Positions 58,086-64,000 of a stretch of 64,000 nt of DNA are shown here, piece by piece. Source of the DNA: Capsicum annuum. Taxonomy: Eukaryota; Streptophyta; Magnoliopsida; Solanales; Solanaceae. The stretch's first letter is position 1; every line of letters starts with the position of its first letter. Location of the stretch: positions 74,309,458-74,373,457 of the forward strand of contig NC_061122.1 of NCBI RefSeq assembly GCF_002878395.1. The letters are read 5' to 3'. Both the position numbers and the translations under genes were made by a program. The notes below the pieces were generated by a model. The model saw nothing but the letters and a program-made list of their open reading frames with translations, made no database searches and was not told the origin of the DNA.

Positions 58086-58103
58086 GGGCTTTGATACAAG
58101 CTT
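58086..58103 (-). other. Primer-binding site of gypsy A
   Basis: The minus strand reads AAGCTTGTATCAAAGCCC beside the LTR, an initiator tRNA-Met site with two or three changes. It shows that the LTR to the right is the 5' LTR. Confidence 0.8.
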
Positions 58104-60240
58104 TGTTAAAACCCAAATGGCCGTGCGTGATACCTACAGTTATTCTACAGTGGGAGAGCCATATAACTAGGACCACACCTAATCATTCAAGCAATATTAT
58201 AATATGGTTATCAAAAAAATGAACTTAATAATAACAAATCAAAAATTAATCATTAATAAAGTAGAAAATCAAATGAACTACCTAGTATACTCCCTAAGGC
58301 CTGAAAGTCGTCATAAAAATAATTCATTAATAGAAATAATGAAAAAAAGAAAAATCCACAATAGAAAAAGATAAAGCTCTTCTCATTAACAGAAAGAAGG
58401 ACAAGATCTAGTGAGTAGATCTATGGCAACGTAGAGATAAAGTGCTCACCCTTAAATCGATATTAGCTATCAAATGCAAGTGAAAAGGCCATGTCTAAGC
58501 CTCTGGAACACTTCTTATACTTAGTAAAAGAAGAGTACATGGTAGCATTGGTACCAACCACTATGTACTAGTAGGTCTCACTAGCCAACTCAATTTAATA
58601 ACATGTATATAACATAAATCAGATAACAAGTTGACAAGCACCAACACATAGCATGTAAATCAATAAATCAACAAATACATCAATAAAGAGCCAAAAATGC
58701 ATGCAAACAAGCAACGTTACCTTGAAAAGTATCAAACATATAATAAACAACCAGGAAATCAATAATAATACCATAAATAACAACTATGCCTTTCTCAACC
58801 TCTAAATTAGAACTATTTCATTATCAATTTATTAAACTATAGGACCTCTCAAAATCAATACTAGTTTCTACACACCTGCTAAGGGACTTTTTTGTGCCCA
58901 ACTAGTCATGGCCTATAGGAAACAATCAAATCCATGAATCATATCGGCGTGACACCCGATCCTCCATAATTGTATTATGTATACTTATCAAATTCAAACT
59001 ATATCTCATGATACAACATCACGTGCTAAATTTACAAGTACATTTATAATCATAAGATAATTCGATCAAGTTTGATTTTCAATAATTATTCATATAAATT
59101 TTAACAATACAAATAACATAAAATTCAAGTATGTCGAAAGACTAATGAACAAGCATTTAATTTAGGAGCATACATAAAATTAAACCAAGTATAAACTTCA
59201 ATTAAATCATATCTTATCTCACCCAAAAAAATCCAAATGCAAGCTAATTTGCATGGCCCCTTCCTTTCTATAAAGTCTCACAATGGTCAAAATTTGTTCA
59301 AATACATCATTTTCATAAGAATACGAATCTAATGACACCTAGTTTATTAATTATTACATTAAAAACCCTTTGAGTAAAACCTAATTTGTAAAATTTATGA
59401 TTGGTCTAAAACATTAAGAGAATATTAAATACTCGAAATTAATAGAGGATCATGAAGGTAATGACTGCCAAGCAACTATTTTCTTCATATCATTAATTCT
59501 TAATGATTAGGTTATCATTCCCTAATCAATACTTTTGTCCATTAGTTAATGGATAATAAGGGAATTACAATTTAGAAAAATTATATCTTGCATCCTAAAC
59601 ATGCAGTACTCTACTAACAGTAACAAAACCCTAACATTCCTTACCCATAATTAACCAAATATTAGCTACCATTATTTTCATTACTAGCTAAAAAATAGAT
59701 CATCAATAGTTCAATCATTACATAATGATTGACAAAAAATTTCTTGTCACCCACCCTATGTACATACACTTAATAAATAAACACAATAGTAACAATGTTA
59801 ACCAGCACAGGACAATTCTAGAAAGTTAAATTTCTTACCAGAGACACTAACGCCTCAACAGCTTAGCTCCCTATTAAAATTCTCTACCCCCTTTATTTTA
59901 ATATTTGGTTATTTTCAAAAAGCATAAAACCTATTATCTGAAAGTCACTTCATATGGAATTAGTAAATGGATTGTGGTTTTGACCTATTAAATCACCAAT
60001 TAAACTAATTATCTAAAATATCCAAAATGTTTTATAAATCCTTAAAATTTATTTGGTGCCCCATAGAAAGAAATTAAATATGAAATTGACTAAAAGTATT
60101 TCAAGCCTATAAAAAATATTAAAATACTAAATCGAGGTCATTTTGACCAAAAGATCACCATGGTTGAACATAGCTTTCTTAAAATTCAAGAATGAATCGA
60201 TGAGTAAAATCACTTTTGAACACCTCGAGAATCGATACTA
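58104..60240 (-). repeat. 5' LTR of gypsy A
   Basis: Begins TGTTAAAACCC after the PBS. About 2.1 kb of A/T-rich non-coding sequence. The partner 3' LTR is outside the window, so the right end is set only by the start of recognisable TAT leader and gag sequence near 60240. Confidence 0.65.
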
Positions 60241-62470
60241 CCCACTCCTATAAGTCATAAAGCATGTATATGAACTACTGGTAGATCTAAATTAGGAAAG
60301 ACAAGTAAAATTCACAAAAAGAACTTGGAGTCATTAAATTTATGTCCTCAGTTTGATAATGAAAATGATGACACTTATCTGGATTACACACGAGCAACAA
60401 ATGTTATTGTTCCAACCCACTGTCAGCTTAGACAAAGTTCGACATCTCCAACATAATGATAATTTTATTGAACTTGAAAAGGGTATTCACTAGTCATGCT
60501 ACTGCTAATCCAAACATACATATTATGGATTAATTAGGTTTTCCAAAACCATACAAGATACATGGTCTAAACCAAGATCCGATCAAATTATAGTTATTTC
60601 CTTTCTTATTAATTGTTGAAGCTACTCAGTGGATGGTTGATTTACCAAGAAAAAAAATCACTACCTGGCAGGTGTTCAAGATGGATTTCTTTTAACGTTT
60701 TCTCCCATCATTCTAAATGTTGAAATTAAAAGATGAGATTTATAACTTCAGGAAACTACATTCAGAGGAACTATATAACAAATAATTGAGATTGAAGAAG
60801 AATTTGTAACAACTTCAATATCATAAATACCTAAACACAGTTTTCTTAAATTCTTATATAGGTCTTTGAAAGCTAAAAACATGGTTATACATGACACTGT
60901 AACATAAAGTGCATTCATGAGTCTCACTTGGACGCGCATCCAAAGTTTTAATCAAGAAATTTGGTGCCAAGTAAAAGGGAATCAAGGTTGAAACTATTAT
61001 AAGGACAACAACTATAATATATTTGGGTATAAATATTGGAGTGTAGCTAGAAATAGAGACAATAAGAAAAATAATGGCTACAAAAATAATAGAAGTTTAT
61101 TGTACGTTCCTCCTGATAGTCGTGAAATTGAGTTGAGCAATACTAAGATGGAGGAGATGTTTTTCAAGGTTCAAAATACTGATGATAACCTTAAGTAATT
61201 TTGATTTGATAGTTTTAGGATGATTCAAAAGGTTGAATACATTCTATCGCTTTTAAACAACTCAAACAGCAGTTTGGCCAGACTTTTGTCCTTTAGATCA
61301 ATGCTAGAAAGGAACACCTCCAACAAAACTATCCAGATTTTAAAAAATAACAGTCACTACATAGTTATGACTACTAGAAGAAAGATAAATGTTAATCCTC
61401 CTATGCTAGTAGTTCTTGATGATAAGGTCAAACCTGTGATGATTGTTGTTAATAAAGGTATCCAAATCTGAAGAACAAGTTGTTGATGAAAAGTTATCTG
61501 AAAAGTTGTATTTAATTGGTGAAAAAGACTAATGCTAAAAAGAGAAAGGAAAAGAAGGTCCTAAAGATTTTTTTCCCCCATTCCACAACGTTCTCCATAA
61601 TTTCTATAAAGGTTAAAAAAGAGAGCCAATTGAGATCTGTCTTTCAAAAACATAAAGATCGTAAATTATTAGTAAATATTCTTTTAGTGGAGGTAATTGA
61701 GAAAATGCTTGACTATTTCAAGTTTATGAACGATCTTCTAATAAACAGAAGGACCATAAGTTTTGAGCTTGTTGACAAGTTGCACCATTGTAGTACAATA
61801 ACTTCTCGATCTATTGTAAAAAAAAATAAAGGTCTTGGATCACTCACTATTTCTTGCACCATTGGGGCTTTCAATTTTACAAAGGCTTTATTGACTTGAG
61901 TGTTAGCATTAATCTGATGTCGCTAGCAGTATTTAGATTATTATGGTTAGGATTCCCAAACCAACTTCCATGATACTTCTTATGGTGGATAGCAAGATGA
62001 AGAATCCTATGGGTATTTTGTCTAATTTTTTTAGTGAAGGTTGAGTTATTCATCTTTCTAGCTGATTTTGTGATCCTTGATTGTGAATTTGATTTTTAGT
62101 TTATCATCATCATCAAGAGACTATTTGTAGTGACACAAAGAGTATTAGTAGATATGAAAATTAGTGGTCAGTAAATGTTTTAAATAAACTATGAAGACCT
62201 GAATTTTAATATTTTCCAGTCTATGAAGTAGTTGAATGACATGTTGGTGGCCACAATTATTGATACATTTAATAAGTAGGTTGTGATAGTTCATGTTGAG
62301 GAAAGACTTGGTAATGAGGCACTAAAAAGTGATCATAAACTTTGATGGCGATGATATTGATTGGTATAATGATACAATGAGTGCACATACTGGTATAGGT
62401 TTTTACACATACGCTCCAAAAAGTTAAATTTTGATTTGAAGATTAAGGAAACTCCCCCAGCCAAGCTTTT
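60241..62470 (+). pseudogene. TAT-type element Z: gag and protease
   Basis: Plus-strand blocks in family order. Gag core: LIVEATQWMVDLPRKKITTW at about 60610, then LKDEIYNFRKLHSEEL. Next come NNYNIFGYKYWS and LLYVPPDSREIE (61103), then NKTIQILKNNSHYIVMTTRR and NVNPPM (61320-61400). Pre-protease: DYFKFMNDLLINRRTISFEL and KLHHCSTITSRSIVKKN (61710-61830), TISCTIGAFNFTKALL. The active-site region is at 61893, where DLGAS is DLSVS after a frame change. Later FVILDCEFDF, VEERLGNEAL and KETPPAKLF follow. RT is absent because an LTR starts at 62471. Confidence 0.85.
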
Positions 62471-64000
62471 TGATATGGTAGGAAAACAAAACACTTTTGA
62501 GGCTTAAAACACGAATTTATGAGTGAACTTAGGCTGTTTTGTTAGATTTGATGCACTTTTATGTTTGTTTCAGGTCAAACAGCTTTACAATAGTGTTGGA
62601 ATGAAACTAAAAGAAAAAGACCTTAAAAGACCAAGTCTGATCAAGATATGAGTTGTTTCATATGTCGTAAACATAATATACGATTAATATGATAACCGTA
62701 AGCAACACAGAACCAAAGACGCAAACAAAAAACTAAGTAAAGAAAAGTTACGACTCAGATATACGAGTCGTATATGAAAGATACGGGTCATGAATAGCAG
62801 CCATAAGCATAACAGTGTCCAAAGGTAAAACCAGGAGTTAAAGTCCTAAAAGGATACTAGTCTGAAGTCTTAGTATGACTTGTATAGTGAAACGGTTCAC
62901 AAACTTATGTTCAAAGCTTAGAAAGACAAAAGTCCCAAGTGGATACGTGTGAAGGACAGGAGTCGTACACTCAGGTATAACTTAAGTAAAATTCCTAAGA
63001 TGAATGGATAGTTAAAGAATTTGGAGATGAGACACTAGACTATATATGAGAAGGCAAGGTACAATCCATATGATGCCGGTATGAGTGAAGAGCGAGTCAT
63101 ACTGATGCTGACTTAACTTAACCTTTCCTATATTTCTTAGGATTTCTATGTTTTTTAAGATACTATAAATACCCTAGGGTTTATGTTTTATTAGGTTACA
63201 CTCAAGAAAATATTATAACAATATTATAAAAATTCCCTTGAGATTTTAGGTTTTTATGCAATTACAAACTTTGGAGTTTATTCGTCTTATTCCTGTGCAA
63301 TTGATTTTATGCATTCTTCATTTATAATCACGGTTTATTGCACATATATGAGTGGCTAATCTCCTTAACTAGGGTTGTGGGAACCCTGACGGATTACCTA
63401 CATAGAGAAAGTGTGATACTAAGCTGTTCTGGGGTTTTTTCATGCATCTTAATCTTCTTCGCAATAATTAATCTCCAGTAGCTGCGGTAGCTTGAGATAG
63501 CATATATTTGCATCCATCCCTAATAAGGAGTTTGTGATTGGGAAAAGAAATTAAGACAGTGATTTGGGATCCTTCTACCTCTACCTTTTAGTCCCCACTT
63601 CCCATCTAATAACTTGATCCTAATAAGTGAAAGTTAACTAAGGTCGTAGAAAGGAGTAATAAGGAGAAGCCTTGAGACCTAAAAAGTAAAGGGTGAGATT
63701 TATCATCGTGCCTAATAAGTAGCTGATAATATCTATCTTGTACAATTTGCATTCAGAAAAATAGAATAGTTGGGTAGATCACGAAAAATTTACAGTTAAG
63801 AAGGCATGGGGAACACAAGCCTAGTGTTCATTTTCGACTATCTACAACTCAAAAGCACTCAAGTTTTAGTTACTACTTGCGGTTGATACTAAAATACCCC
63901 TAATTACTTTCTTGTACGGCTCATAGATTATAACAAGTCAAGAAAGTATTCACGTTTTCCTTATGGGATCGACCCTAGTCTAGTTGGGTTACTATATTTG
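62471..64000 (+). mobile_element. TAT-type LTR, plus strand, truncated by the window end
   Basis: Starts TGATATGGTAGG inside the protease-RT linker of Z and continues through ACGACTCAGATATACGAGTC-type motifs (62752) to GGGATCGACCCTAGTC and GGGTTACTATATTTG at the window end, the usual LTR 3' part. The LTR probably ends within about 100 bp beyond 64000. Whether it is a solo LTR or a 5' LTR cannot be told here. Confidence 0.72.

Noticed and set aside
1..64000. Host protein-coding genes, rRNA, organelle insertions or centromeric satellite arrays
   Set aside because: No conserved host exon pattern, rRNA word or plastid/mitochondrial gene was recognised, and no monomer-type tandem array of 150-180 bp beyond the three-unit repeat inside the CACTA element.

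Overview
This window is repeat-only plant nuclear DNA, AT-rich and with no host gene that I can support. The encoded remnants (Ty3/gypsy chromovirus pol, TAT/Athila-type gag, a Sirevirus-like Ty1/copia element, and a CACTA element with a plant Transposase_24-type gene) look like pericentromeric heterochromatin of a large dicot genome. The gag and pol wording resembles Solanaceae (Solanum/Capsicum) retroelements most, but species is an inference. Nearly every coding trace carries stops or frameshifts.

Layout by nesting. (1) Positions 1-1737 hold the 5' end of a minus-strand TAT-type element: LTR 389-1737, then a primer-binding site (PBS) that extends into a whole tRNA-Asp-like sequence, tandemly duplicated. 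(2) A minus-strand Ty3/gypsy element, here 'A', has its 5' LTR, gag, protease, RT and half of RNase H at 55015-60240, and the rest of RNase H plus integrase at 1738-2545. The two halves are split by everything between. (3) The main splitter is a minus-strand TAT/Athila-type element 'B', 2546-53588, with 1.5-kb LTRs at 2546-4114 and 52065-53588 and a tRNA-Asp PBS at 52035-52055. A solo TAT LTR (53616-55014) also sits in A.

(4) Inside B: a Sirevirus-like copia element 'C' (4322-12816) with an extra ORF after pol; a cluster of gypsy LTR fragments (14289-21840); a plus-strand 3' half of a B-related TAT element 'G' (21841-37329) whose 3' LTR is split by a chromovirus 'H' (24042-35888, target duplication ATTCT); and a non-coding LARD-like element 'D' (37660-51188) with 2.2-kb LTRs. 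(5) Inside the 3' LTR of D is a 5.5-kb CACTA transposon 'E' (39115-44622, target duplication TGG). It carries a multi-exon gene with a Transposase_24-type domain and a 580-bp foldback. (6) At the right, a plus-strand TAT gag-protease region 'Z' (60241-62470) is the probable host of A, and is itself cut by another plus-strand TAT LTR that runs off the window (62471-64000).

The relative order of insertion follows from who interrupts whom: Z, then A, then B, then C, D and G, then E and H. The most unusual points are the full-length tRNA-Asp copies at the PBS, the accessory-gene-only CACTA element with its foldback, the palindrome GGACCAGGTCC scattered through LTR and pol of the copia element, and the D element, which shares its leader and PBS region with the coding element A.
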